DNA from: Prado023 sp963753075
GTDB taxonomy: Bacteria > Actinomycetota > Actinomycetes > S36-B12 > CAIYMF01
Length of the DNA stretch: 64,000 nt
Direction of reading: 5' to 3'
Assembly: GCA_963753075.1 (NCBI GenBank)
Contig: CAVWAR010000017.1
Coordinates: 930,001-994,000 of the forward strand
The notes under the pieces were generated by a model, which saw only the letters and a program-made list of their open reading frames with translations, made no database searches and had not been told where the DNA came from. This document shows, piece by piece, positions 1-7,090 of the stretch (the first letter of the stretch is position 1; each line of letters opens with the position of its first letter). The position numbers and the translations under genes are program-made.

Positions 1-794
1 TTGCCCAGGTTCTCGCCGAACGTCCGGTTGCGTGACAACGGCGAGGAGCACGTGGCGATCAGGTCACCCATCCCTGCCAGCCCGAGGAAGGTCATCGGAT
101 TGGCGCCCAGCGCGACTCCGAGCCGGGACATCTCAGCGAGCCCGCGGGTGATCAGCGACGCCTGTGAGTTGGCCCCGTAGCCCAGCCCGACGGCCATGCC
201 GTTCGCGAGGGCGATCACGTTCTTGACCGAGCCGCCGATCTCCGAGCCCACGACATCGGTGGTCCAGTAGGGCCGGAAGTAGTTGGTGTTGCACGCGTCC
301 TGGAGAAGGCGGGCCGACTTCTCATCGGGACAGGCCACGGTGGTCGCTGCGGGTGCCCGCTGGGCGATCTCACGAGCGAGGTTGGGGCCGGACACCACAG
401 CCACCCGATCGGCCGGGATACCGCCGTCCTGGGAGATGATCTGGCTCATCCGGCGCATCGTGCCCAGTTCGATGCCCTTCATCAGCGAGACCACGACGGC
501 GTCGGGCTCCATGAGCTCACGCCACGCGGTCAGGTTCATCGCCAGCGTCTGGGCGGGGATGGCCAGGATCACCAGCGAGGCGCCGGCCAACGCCTCAGCC
601 GGATCGCCGGTCGCCCGCATCTGCTCGGGCAGGGCCACACCGGGATGGAACAACTCGTTCGTGTGGGTCGTGTTGATGCTCTCCTGGACCTCCGGCTCGC
701 GGGCCCACATCACCACTTCGCCGCCCGCGTCACACAGCACCATTCCGAATGCCGTGCCCCATGACCCTGCTCCCATGACTGCCACGCGTGCCAT
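1..794 (-). CDS. gpsA: Glycerol-3-phosphate dehydrogenase [NAD(P)+], 3' end cut off by window
   Basis: Reduces dihydroxyacetone phosphate to sn-glycerol 3-phosphate, the backbone precursor of phospholipids, in the cytosol. The protein begins MARVAVMGAGSWGTAFG, a Rossmann nucleotide-binding loop, and continues through the family blocks around SLMKGIE, VSGPNLAREIA and GSVKNVIALANG (the catalytic Lys block). The C-terminal end lies outside the window. The start ATG shares one base with the stop of the upstream plsC (TGATG), so the two are translationally coupled and both belong to glycerolipid synthesis. Identification is from motifs and context. Confidence 0.95.
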   Translation of the reverse strand, partial: MARVAVMGAGSWGTAFGMVLCDAGGEVVMWAREPEVQESINTTHTNELFHPGVALPEQMRATGDPAEALAGASLVILAIPAQTLAMNLTAWRELMEPDAVVVSLMKGIELGTMRRMSQIISQDGGIPADRVAVVSGPNLAREIAQRAPAATTVACPDEKSARLLQDACNTNYFRPYWTTDVVGSEIGGSVKNVIALANGMAVGLGYGANSQASLITRGLAEMSRLGVALGANPMTFLGLAGMGDLIATCSSPLSRNRTFGENLG

Positions 795-1552
795 CAGTTC
801 TCCTCCTCGGTCTGCTGAGCAGCACGGCGCTTCTGCTCGGCCGTCCAGTCCAGTCGGTGTGCGGGTGCCATCTCCCCGCGAATCTGCTCCAACAACCCGG
901 TGATGGCGTCCATCAACCGTTCCGTGCCCTCTTCCAGCACTGCCTTCGTGATCGGCTGCCCACGAAGGTCGTCGATGTCCAGCGCCGGTCCGGCCGTGAC
1001 GCGCATCGTCTTGGGCGGCAGGACGTTCATCTGCTTCGTGTACGGCGGCATGATCTCGTTGGCCCCCCACTGGGCGATCGGGATCAGCGGCGCACCTGTC
1101 TCCAGGGCAATCCGGAGTGCGCCGGTCTTGCCCTTCATCGGCCAGACGTCGGGATCGCGGGTGATCGTTCCCTCTGGATACACGATCAGGCACTCCCCGC
1201 TGCCCACCGCGGCCACGGCCTCGGACAGCGCCAGGTGCGGGTCCCTGTCACGGGACACCGGGATCTGGTTGGTGTTGCGCACGATCTGACCGACCAGCGG
1301 CACCTCGAACACCGACTGCTTGGCCATGAATCGCGGCGGTCGGCCGTTGTCATGCAGGAAGTGCGCCATGATCAGTGGATCGATGAAGGAGATGTGGTTG
1401 GGGGCCACGATGATCCCCTCACCGTGCTTGCCCAGGTTCTCCGTGCCACGCCAGTCGCGCCTGGTCATGGCCATGAACGGGGGCCACAGCATGACCTCGG
1501 CTGCACGGTAGGTGACGCCCAGGTTCATGAAGAGCGTCTTGGTGCCCACCAT
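794..1552 (-). CDS. plsC: 1-acyl-sn-glycerol-3-phosphate acyltransferase
   Basis: Acylates lysophosphatidic acid to phosphatidic acid at the membrane. The 252-aa protein has the acyltransferase catalytic motif NHISFIDP (NHx4D, residues 52-58), the substrate motif YPEGT (about 125-129) and a conserved RFMAK block. A Shine-Dalgarno-like GAGAGGTGG directly precedes the ATG, and a TANNNT box (TACGGT, plus-strand 1583-1588) lies about 30 bp upstream. It overlaps gpsA by one base and forms a two-gene phospholipid operon with it. Confidence 0.93.
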   Translation of the reverse strand: MVGTKTLFMNLGVTYRAAEVMLWPPFMAMTRRDWRGTENLGKHGEGIIVAPNHISFIDPLIMAHFLHDNGRPPRFMAKQSVFEVPLVGQIVRNTNQIPVSRDRDPHLALSEAVAAVGSGECLIVYPEGTITRDPDVWPMKGKTGALRIALETGAPLIPIAQWGANEIMPPYTKQMNVLPPKTMRVTAGPALDIDDLRGQPITKAVLEEGTERLMDAITGLLEQIRGEMAPAHRLDWTAEQKRRAAQQTEEEN

Positions 1553-1620
1553 CCACCTCTCGCCGACCGAACGCAGGCCGCCACCGTATAACGGATGAGG
1601 TACCGGGCGCCGGATCAGCC

Positions 1621-1650
1621 GGGGTCAGCCGGGGTCAGCCGGGGTCAGCC
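1621..1650. repeat. Three tandem copies of a 10-bp unit
   Basis: The unit GGGGTCAGCC occurs three times in a row, with a degenerate fourth copy (CGGATCAGCC) immediately to the left. The array lies between the plsC promoter and the stop codon of the DUF2202 gene. No inverted symmetry or U-tract makes it a terminator, and no function is apparent. Confidence 0.7.
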
Positions 1651-1651
1651 G

Positions 1652-2404
1652 TCACAGTTGGCGACGGAAGGCGACCAGGTGGCGTTGGGAACCGGCCAAC
1701 AGGTTCTCGGCCACCTGCTCGGCGTCGGCCGGCAGGTCGTTGCGCAGCAACTGCTTCAGGTCGGCGATGTCAGTCTTCTCGATCAGGATCGCGGCCTTCA
1801 CTGCCTTCTCCCTGCTCTTGACGACTCGGGCGGCGAGCCGGTCATAGAGCCGTTGGAGGTCCCTGTCCCGGAACTCACCCGCCTCCCGAGTCGCGCTCGG
1901 GTCGTTGACGTCGTACCGGTCCAGCAGCAGGCGCACCTGATCGGCGTGGTTGTCCTCGGCCCGGGAGATGTTGGCGAAGACGCGATCGCCGTACAACGAC
2001 TGGGCCAGATCGTAGATGTCGCCAGCCAGCTTCTCCTCCTCGACGAGGTACTTCAGCTGCTTGCGGATCTTCCTCGTGAGGGTCGCTCCCTCGACTGCGT
2101 CGGGCAGGTCGGCATGCTCACCGGCACCCGCCCGCCGTTGCGTGCCGTCGCCCTGACCGGACCCCGCGCCTGCGCCCAGCCCCTGCCCACGACCGCGCGC
2201 TCCCTCGGAGCCACCGCCCGCCCCGGACCGCTGGCGCCAACCCTGCGTGCCGGTGCCGAACGGCGAGCCGGCCGTCGCGGAGGCACACTCCCCGCAATCC
2301 GGGCCGGGCAACGAGGACGCACCCGCCACCCCTGTGGCGCCGCCTCCCGCGGTCACAGCGGTGACGAGAGCAAGTGTGACGGCGGCCCTGCGTGTGCGGT
2401 TCAT
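1652..2404 (-). CDS. Secreted DUF2202 (ferritin-like) domain protein
   Basis: The protein is 250 aa. It opens with a signal peptide (MNRTRRAAVTLALVTAVTAG, with a likely Ala-rich cleavage region), followed by about 70 residues rich in Gly/Gln/Arg and presumably disordered. The C-terminal 140 residues match the DUF2202 pattern: LVEEEKLAGDIY, then a His in RAEDNHADQVRLLL, then RDLQRLYDRL. The family has a ferritin-like helical bundle and its function is not established. The ATG is preceded by a strong AGGAGGGTGTC ribosome site. The reading frame stays open far upstream, but that extension is antisense to the hupB tail and is not part of the gene. Confidence 0.85.
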   Translation of the reverse strand: MNRTRRAAVTLALVTAVTAGGGATGVAGASSLPGPDCGECASATAGSPFGTGTQGWRQRSGAGGGSEGARGRGQGLGAGAGSGQGDGTQRRAGAGEHADLPDAVEGATLTRKIRKQLKYLVEEEKLAGDIYDLAQSLYGDRVFANISRAEDNHADQVRLLLDRYDVNDPSATREAGEFRDRDLQRLYDRLAARVVKSREKAVKAAILIEKTDIADLKQLLRNDLPADAEQVAENLLAGSQRHLVAFRRQL

Positions 2405-2557
2405 GACACCCTCCTGATCGGTCGGCTCTGGTAGTTCAAACCTCCTCCTCAGTGCACAGAGCAGCGTTGGGAACACGTTCCGGCTTTGTAAGGGAGGCCA
2501 GCAACTGCACCTGCACCGCACCGCACCTGCCTGATCACGGACTCCCCACATCACAAA

Positions 2558-2598
2558 GCCCGCACGCCCGGCCGAAGGATCCGACCGGGCGTGCGGGC
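2558..2598 (-). terminator. Rho-independent terminator of hupB
   Basis: A perfect 14-bp stem (GCCCGCACGCCCGG with its complement) encloses a 13-nt loop, followed on the minus strand by TTT. It lies just downstream of the hupB stop codon and ends that transcript. Confidence 0.85.
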
Positions 2599-2606
2599 GC
2601 GCGGGC

Positions 2607-3326
2607 CTACTCGGCTGCGGGTGCAGCCTCTGCTGCCGGGGCAGCCGCCGCCGTGGACTTCTTGGCGGGTGCCTTCTTCGCTGTGGTCTTCTTGGTGGTC
2701 GCCGCCTTCTTCGCGGGTGCCTTCTTCGCGGTGGTCGCCTTGGCGGTCGTTGCCTTCTTGGCCGGGGCCTTCTTGGCCGGGGCCTTCTTCGCGGTGGTTG
2801 TGGCCGGGGCCTTCTTCGCCGGCGCCTTCTTCGCGGGCGCCTTCTTCTCCGGTGCCGTGGCCTTGCCCGCCGCCTTCTTGGCCGGGGCAGTCGCCTTCGT
2901 CGCCGCAGTCGTGGCGGCAGTGGCTGCCGAGGCCGCTGCCGCGCTGGCGGTGGCGGTGGCCGTGGCAGCAGCCTTCTTGGCGGGCGCAGTCGCCTTGGCG
3001 GCGGCACGCTTCGCTGGCTCCGTGACCCTCTTGGCATGCTCGGCGGGGGTCTCGCCACTCACCGATGCCTTGAAGTCTCCACCGGGACGGAACCGGGGAA
3101 CAGCCGACGCAGCCTTGCGGATGGCCTCACCCGTTGAGGGGGCTCGGTAGGTGCGGGCAGCACGGTCGGCGCGCTCGAACACGCCGAAGCCGCTGATGGA
3201 CACCTTCTGGCCCTTGGCGACGGCCTCGGTGATGGCATCGACCACGGCCTGGACCGCCTCCGACGCCTCCTTCTTGCTGGTGTCGATTCGAGATGCAACG
3301 ACCTCGATCAGTTCAGCCTTGTTCAT
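2607..3326 (-). CDS. hupB: HU-family nucleoid protein with long Lys/Ala/Pro tail
   Basis: A DNA-bending nucleoid protein of 239 aa. Residues 1 to about 90 are a complete HU domain (MNKAELIEVVAS, then ISGFGVFE, the basic arm RTYRAPSTGEAIRKAA and PRFRPGG). The remaining 150 residues are a low-complexity tail of repeated KKAPAKK, KKATTAK and ATATA units, like the histone-H1-like tail of mycobacterial HupB and streptomycete HupS. The chosen ATG has AGGAAG seven bases upstream; an in-frame start 11 codons further up lacks this. The gene sits next to leuD, as in other actinomycetes. Confidence 0.95.
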   Translation of the reverse strand: MNKAELIEVVASRIDTSKKEASEAVQAVVDAITEAVAKGQKVSISGFGVFERADRAARTYRAPSTGEAIRKAASAVPRFRPGGDFKASVSGETPAEHAKRVTEPAKRAAAKATAPAKKAAATATATASAAAASAATAATTAATKATAPAKKAAGKATAPEKKAPAKKAPAKKAPATTTAKKAPAKKAPAKKATTAKATTAKKAPAKKAATTKKTTAKKAPAKKSTAAAAPAAEAAPAAE

Positions 3327-3414
3327 CGCACTTCCTTCGCGGATCGCACCGGCGGTCACCGGTGAATGGGGATCGGTTTCGTGCCGCAGGCTACTCCCGC
3401 CCGCGGGGCGCGCG

Positions 3415-4002
3415 CTAGGCGGTATGCGGTGTGAATGCTGGGCGAGCCTGCTCGAAACCCTCGATCAGGTCCGCACTTTGCAGCGTGAGCCCGACATCGT
3501 CCAGCCCCTCGAGCAGCCGCCAGCGCACGTAGTCGTCGATCTCGAAGGGCGCGACGACGCCGGCGAAGGACACCGTGCGCTCCTGGAGGTCGACCGTCAC
3601 CGGGGTACTCGGGTCTGACTCGATGGCTGACCACAGCTGCTCGACGATCGCCTGGTCGACACCCGCGGTAAGCAGTCCGCCCTTGCCGGAGTTGCCACGG
3701 AAGATGTCGGCGAACCGCGATGAGATCACCACCTTGAAGCCGAAGTCCTGCAGCGCCCACACGGCATGCTCCCGCGATGAGCCGGTGCCGAAGTCAGGGC
3801 CGGCAACCAGGATTGATGCCCCTGCACGCGACGGGTTGTTGAGGACGAAGTCCGGGTCGCTGCGCCACGCAGCGAACAGGGCATCCTCGTAGCCGTGCCG
3901 AGTGATCCGCTTCAGGTACCGCGCGGGGATGATCTGATCGGTGTCGACGTTGCTCTCCCGCAGCGGCACAGCAGTGCCGGTCAGAACGGTGAACGAGTCC
4001 AT
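3415..4002 (-). CDS. leuD: 3-isopropylmalate dehydratase, small subunit
   Basis: Forms the isopropylmalate isomerase with LeuC (2-isopropylmalate to 3-isopropylmalate, leucine pathway). The 195-aa protein shows the LeuD blocks NVDTDQIIPARYLK, GPDFGTGSSREHA (substrate loop) and RFADIFRGNSGKGGLL, at the usual family length. It follows leuC after 12 nt and is surely co-transcribed. The stop codon is followed by an 88-bp gap before hupB. Confidence 0.97.
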   Translation of the reverse strand: MDSFTVLTGTAVPLRESNVDTDQIIPARYLKRITRHGYEDALFAAWRSDPDFVLNNPSRAGASILVAGPDFGTGSSREHAVWALQDFGFKVVISSRFADIFRGNSGKGGLLTAGVDQAIVEQLWSAIESDPSTPVTVDLQERTVSFAGVVAPFEIDDYVRWRLLEGLDDVGLTLQSADLIEGFEQARPAFTPHTA

Positions 4003-4014
4003 GTCCAGTCCTCT

Positions 4015-5415
4015 CTAGGCCAGGTCTGCCGGGGAGCTCAGCGTCCCGCGCACAGCGGTGGCGGCTGCCACCTGTGGCGAGACCAGGTGGGTGCGCCCAC
4101 CGGGGCCCTGACGTCCCTCGAAGTTGCGGTTGGAGGTCGAGGCGCTGCGCTCCTGGGGAGCAAGGATGTCGGGGTTCATGCCCAGGCACATGGAGCACCC
4201 TGCCTCGCGCCACTGTGCACCCGCATCGGTGAACACCCTGTCCAGGCCTTCGGCCATCGCGGCCAGCCGGACACGCACGGACCCCGGGACGACGAGCATC
4301 CGGACGCCGTCCGCGACCCGCCGCCCCGCCAGGACCTCCGCTGCGACGCGCAGGTCCTCGATCCGTCCGTTGGTGCATGAGCCCAGGAACACGGTGTCCA
4401 CCGCGATGTCGCGCATCGGCGTTCCAGCTTCCAGGCCCATGTACTCAAGCGCCTTGCTTGCTGCAGCCCTGCTCGACTCATCCGGGAAGTCCTCCGGCGC
4501 CGGCACGGCGGCTGACAGCGGAACACCCTGACCCGGGTTGGTCCCCCAGGTGACGAACGGGCTGAGCTCGCTGGCGTCGATGACAACCTCGGCGTCGTAC
4601 GTCGCGTCGTCGTCGGTGGCCAGCGTGCGCCAGTACGCCACGGCGTCGGCCCAGTCCCGGCCCTCCGGGGCCCTCGGCCGGCCCTCGATGTAGGCCAACG
4701 TCGTCTCGTCCGGAGCGATCATGCCCGCGCGGGCGCCGGCCTCGATCGACATGTTGCAGATCGTCATGCGGGCTTCCATGCTCAGCGCCCGGATCGCCTC
4801 CCCCCGGTACTCCAGCACGTAGCCCTGCCCGCCGCCCGTTCCGATCCGCGCGATGACTGCCAGGATCAGGTCCTTGGCGGTGACGCCCTCGGGGAGCGCC
4901 CCGTCCACCGTGACGGCCATCGTCTTGAACGGCTTGAGGGGCAGGGTCTGCGTGGCGAGGACGTGCTCGACCTCGGAGGTGCCGATGCCGAAGGCCAGCG
5001 CTCCGAAAGCACCGTGCGTGGAGGTGTGCGAGTCCCCGCAGACGATGGTCATGCCAGGCTGGGTCAGGCCCAGCTGCGGTCCGACGACGTGCACGATGCC
5101 CTGGTCGGCGCTGCCCAAGGAGTAGATCGGCACGCCGAACTCCGCGGCATTGGCGCGCAGCGCATCGACCTGGGCCCGTGAGACAGGGTCAGCGATGGGC
5201 TTGTCGATATCGATCGTCGGCACGTTGTGGTCCTCGGTCGCCAGCGTCAGGTCCGGTCGTCGAACCGGCCTGCCTGCGGCCCGGAGGCCATCGAAGGCCT
5301 GCGGGCTGGTGACCTCGTGGATCAGGTGCAGGTCGATGTAGAGCAGGTCGGGCTCCCCCGGTGCACTGCGCACCACATGGTCATCCCACACCTTCTCGGC
5401 CAGAGTCCGACCCAT
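4015..5415 (-). CDS. leuC: 3-isopropylmalate dehydratase, large subunit
   Basis: Fe-S hydro-lyase subunit, 466 aa from the chosen ATG (MGRTLAEKVWDDHVV). The 4Fe-4S ligands appear as the Cys in FLGSCTNGR and the CSMC pair in REAGCSMCLGMNPD. The blocks GDSHTSTHGAFGALAFGIG and NRNFEGRQG are typical of the family. A GGTGGAG ribosome site precedes this ATG; the reading frame extends 18 codons further but crosses the promoter shared with the divergent regulator. Expression is probably controlled by that regulator through the 57-bp intergenic region. Confidence 0.97.
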   Translation of the reverse strand: MGRTLAEKVWDDHVVRSAPGEPDLLYIDLHLIHEVTSPQAFDGLRAAGRPVRRPDLTLATEDHNVPTIDIDKPIADPVSRAQVDALRANAAEFGVPIYSLGSADQGIVHVVGPQLGLTQPGMTIVCGDSHTSTHGAFGALAFGIGTSEVEHVLATQTLPLKPFKTMAVTVDGALPEGVTAKDLILAVIARIGTGGGQGYVLEYRGEAIRALSMEARMTICNMSIEAGARAGMIAPDETTLAYIEGRPRAPEGRDWADAVAYWRTLATDDDATYDAEVVIDASELSPFVTWGTNPGQGVPLSAAVPAPEDFPDESSRAAASKALEYMGLEAGTPMRDIAVDTVFLGSCTNGRIEDLRVAAEVLAGRRVADGVRMLVVPGSVRVRLAAMAEGLDRVFTDAGAQWREAGCSMCLGMNPDILAPQERSASTSNRNFEGRQGPGGRTHLVSPQVAAATAVRGTLSSPADLA

Positions 5416-5441
5416 CAGAATCTCCACCTCACTCAGTTGAC

Positions 5442-5458
5442 GTCTCACATATTGACAC
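5442..5458. promoter_or_regulatory. Candidate operator between leuC and its regulator
   Basis: The 57-bp gap between leuC and the divergent regulator contains the imperfect palindrome GTCTCACATATTGACAC: 17 bp, 6 of 7 arm positions symmetric, five-base AT-rich centre. It overlaps a TTGACG-like -35 for the regulator gene (5437-5442). A -10-like CAGTAT follows at 5461-5466, six bases before the regulator ATG. IclR proteins of the NdgR/LtbR group bind such leuC-regulator gaps; the exact site here is inference. Confidence 0.5.
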
Positions 5459-5472
5459 GGCAGTATCACCTT

Positions 5473-6192
5473 ATGGACGAATCATACGCCAGCGGAGTCG
5501 GTGTCATCGACAAGGCCTCCATGCTGCTCGATGCGCTGGAGGGCGGTCCCCTGTCACTTGCCGGCCTGGTGGTCGCCACCGGACTCGCCCGGCCCACCGC
5601 ACACCGGCTTGCCACAGCGCTCGAGCACCATCGCCTGATCGCACGCGACATGTCCGGCAGGTTCGTCCTCGGGCCACGCCTTCCCGAGCTCGCCGCCGCC
5701 GCCGGCGAGGATCGGCTCGTCGCTGCTGCCGCCCCGGCACTGGCCCAGCTGCGCGAGGCCACCGGGGAGAGCGCCCAGCTCTACCGCCGTCAGGGCGAGC
5801 GCCGGATCTGCATCGCGGCAGCGGAGCGGCTGACCGGGTTGCGCGACACAGTCCCGGTCGGCGCCGTGCTCACGATGCACGCAGGGTCGGCCGCCCAGGT
5901 GCTTCTCGCCTGGGAGGACCCGGACCGAATCCACGCCGGGCTGCGCGACTCGACCTTCACGGCGGCCACGCTGGCAGGGGTCCGTCGGCGAGGGTGGGCG
6001 CAGAGCGTCGCCGAGCGCGAGCAGGGCGTTGCCTCGGTCAGCGCCCCCGTGCGCGGCCCCACGAACAAGGTGGTGGCAGCAGTCTCTGTCTCCGGCCCGC
6101 TGGATCGGATGGGGCGCGTACCCGGTCGGTTGCACAGCCACGCGGTGCTGGCGACGGCCGCCCGGCTCACCGAAGCGCTGCGCCGGGACTGA
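5473..6192 (+). CDS. ndgR: IclR-family regulator of leucine biosynthesis (NdgR/LtbR type)
   Basis: The 239-aa protein has an N-terminal winged helix-turn-helix (about residues 10-65, with LAGLVVATGLARPTAHRLA as the HTH) and a C-terminal IclR effector domain (SAQLYRRQGERRICIAA through GVASVSAPVRG). Its divergent position beside leuCD is the signature of NdgR in Streptomyces and LtbR in Corynebacterium, which control leuCD and other amino acid genes. No Shine-Dalgarno precedes the ATG, while a -10-like CAGTAT ends seven bases before it, so the message is probably leaderless. The family is clear; the orthology is inferred from position. Confidence 0.85.
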   Translation: MDESYASGVGVIDKASMLLDALEGGPLSLAGLVVATGLARPTAHRLATALEHHRLIARDMSGRFVLGPRLPELAAAAGEDRLVAAAAPALAQLREATGESAQLYRRQGERRICIAAAERLTGLRDTVPVGAVLTMHAGSAAQVLLAWEDPDRIHAGLRDSTFTAATLAGVRRRGWAQSVAEREQGVASVSAPVRGPTNKVVAAVSVSGPLDRMGRVPGRLHSHAVLATAARLTEALRRD

Positions 6193-6320
6193 TCCGGCCG
6201 CATCGGCGCGTGGTTCCACGACACGGCGAGTCGCGCCGCGGATGACTGGGACAAAGCGGGACGGGTGGTGCCATTCTGGATTCGTTGGGCAGGCAGGCAG
6301 ACATCGGCGGAGGGGCACCC

Positions 6321-6737
6321 ATGAGCAGCTGGTACGGAACACCCAAACGACCCGGCGGCGTCACCTTCGTTGCCATCGTGGCCATGATCATCGGGTTCAT
6401 GTCCCTCGTGGCCGGCTTCGTCTTCCTCCTGGGAGACTCCCAGGGCTTGGCCGATGCCGGGATCTCCGAGGGCACCGCAACGACCTACGGCTGGGTCGAG
6501 CTCATCTTCGGAGTCATCACAGTCCTGATCGCCATCGGGCTGTGGAACGGCGCGGGCTGGGCGCGCCTTGTGGTCACCGCACTCATGATCGTGCGCGTCA
6601 TCGGGTCGATCTGGGTCGCCTTCGCGCTCAGTGGCCATGGCGGATTCCTGGTTGGCACGATCGCCGGTGGGCTGGCGGTGATCGTGCTGCTGCTGCTGTG
6701 GAACGGTCGGTCGGACGCGTTCTTCAACGCCACCTGA
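6321..6737 (+). CDS. Small four-helix membrane protein (DUF7144-like)
   Basis: A 138-aa protein with four predicted membrane segments (about residues 14-36, 58-76, 82-102 and 106-125), including GVTFVAIVAMIIGFMSLVAG and WVELIFGVITVLIAIGLWNGAGWARL. The Trp-Asn-Gly-Ala-Gly-Trp-Ala-Arg block resembles the DUF7144 family of actinobacterial membrane proteins; function is unknown. GGAGG lies about 9 bases before the ATG. Confidence 0.75.
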   Translation: MSSWYGTPKRPGGVTFVAIVAMIIGFMSLVAGFVFLLGDSQGLADAGISEGTATTYGWVELIFGVITVLIAIGLWNGAGWARLVVTALMIVRVIGSIWVAFALSGHGGFLVGTIAGGLAVIVLLLLWNGRSDAFFNAT

Positions 6738-6773
6738 GCCGCTGAGCAGGCATCCTGCTGGCTGAGCATGCAA

Positions 6774-6805
6774 GAAGGGGACCTCCGGATGGAGGTCCCC
6801 TTCTC
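6774..6805. terminator. Bidirectional hairpin terminator
   Basis: A perfect 14-bp stem (AGAAGGGGACCTCC and complement) with a 4-nt loop lies between the convergent membrane-protein gene and the tRNA-Glu gene. It can end both transcripts. Confidence 0.75.
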
Positions 6806-6810
6806 CGCGT

Positions 6811-6882
6811 AGCCCCGACGGGATTCGAACCCGCGCTACCGCCTTGAGAGGGCGGCGTGCTAGGCCACTACACAACGGGGCC
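6811..6882 (-). tRNA. tRNA-Glu, anticodon CTC
   Basis: Read on the minus strand the 72 nt fold into a cloverleaf: acceptor GGCCCCG with CGGGGCT (first pair G-U), anticodon arm CCGCC-CTCTCAA-GGCGG with anticodon CTC, T-arm GCGGG-TTCGAAT-CCCGT, discriminator A. CCA is not encoded. Confidence 0.93.
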
Positions 6883-6957
6883 GCGTGCTTGTTGCTGTGC
6901 CGATCTCTCGGCGCGGCGTCGCGATCCTACCCGTGCGGGAGGAACTCGAAACACCAG

Positions 6958-7029
6958 CTGGGGTACCAGGACTCGAACCTAGACTAGCTGAACCAGAATC
7001 AGCCGGGCTGCCAATTACCCCATACCCCA
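6958..7029 (-). tRNA. tRNA-Gln, anticodon CTG
   Basis: The minus strand gives a 72-nt cloverleaf with acceptor TGGGGTA/TACCCCA, anticodon arm GCTGA-TTCTGGT-TCAGC (anticodon CTG), a T-arm containing GGTTCGAGTCC, and discriminator G. CCA is not encoded. It lies 75 bp upstream of tRNA-Glu on the same strand. Confidence 0.93.
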
Positions 7030-7090
7030 TGGGTGAGGTGAACTATACCGGCAGCAGCCCGGGGCCCAAAATACAGGCGCAACCCGGGGG

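Noticed and set aside
1652..3058. A 468-codon frame with an Arg/Pro-rich N-terminus before the DUF2202 protein
   Set aside because: The Arg/Pro part is the hupB tail read in another frame. The signal peptide and ribosome site place the start at 2404.
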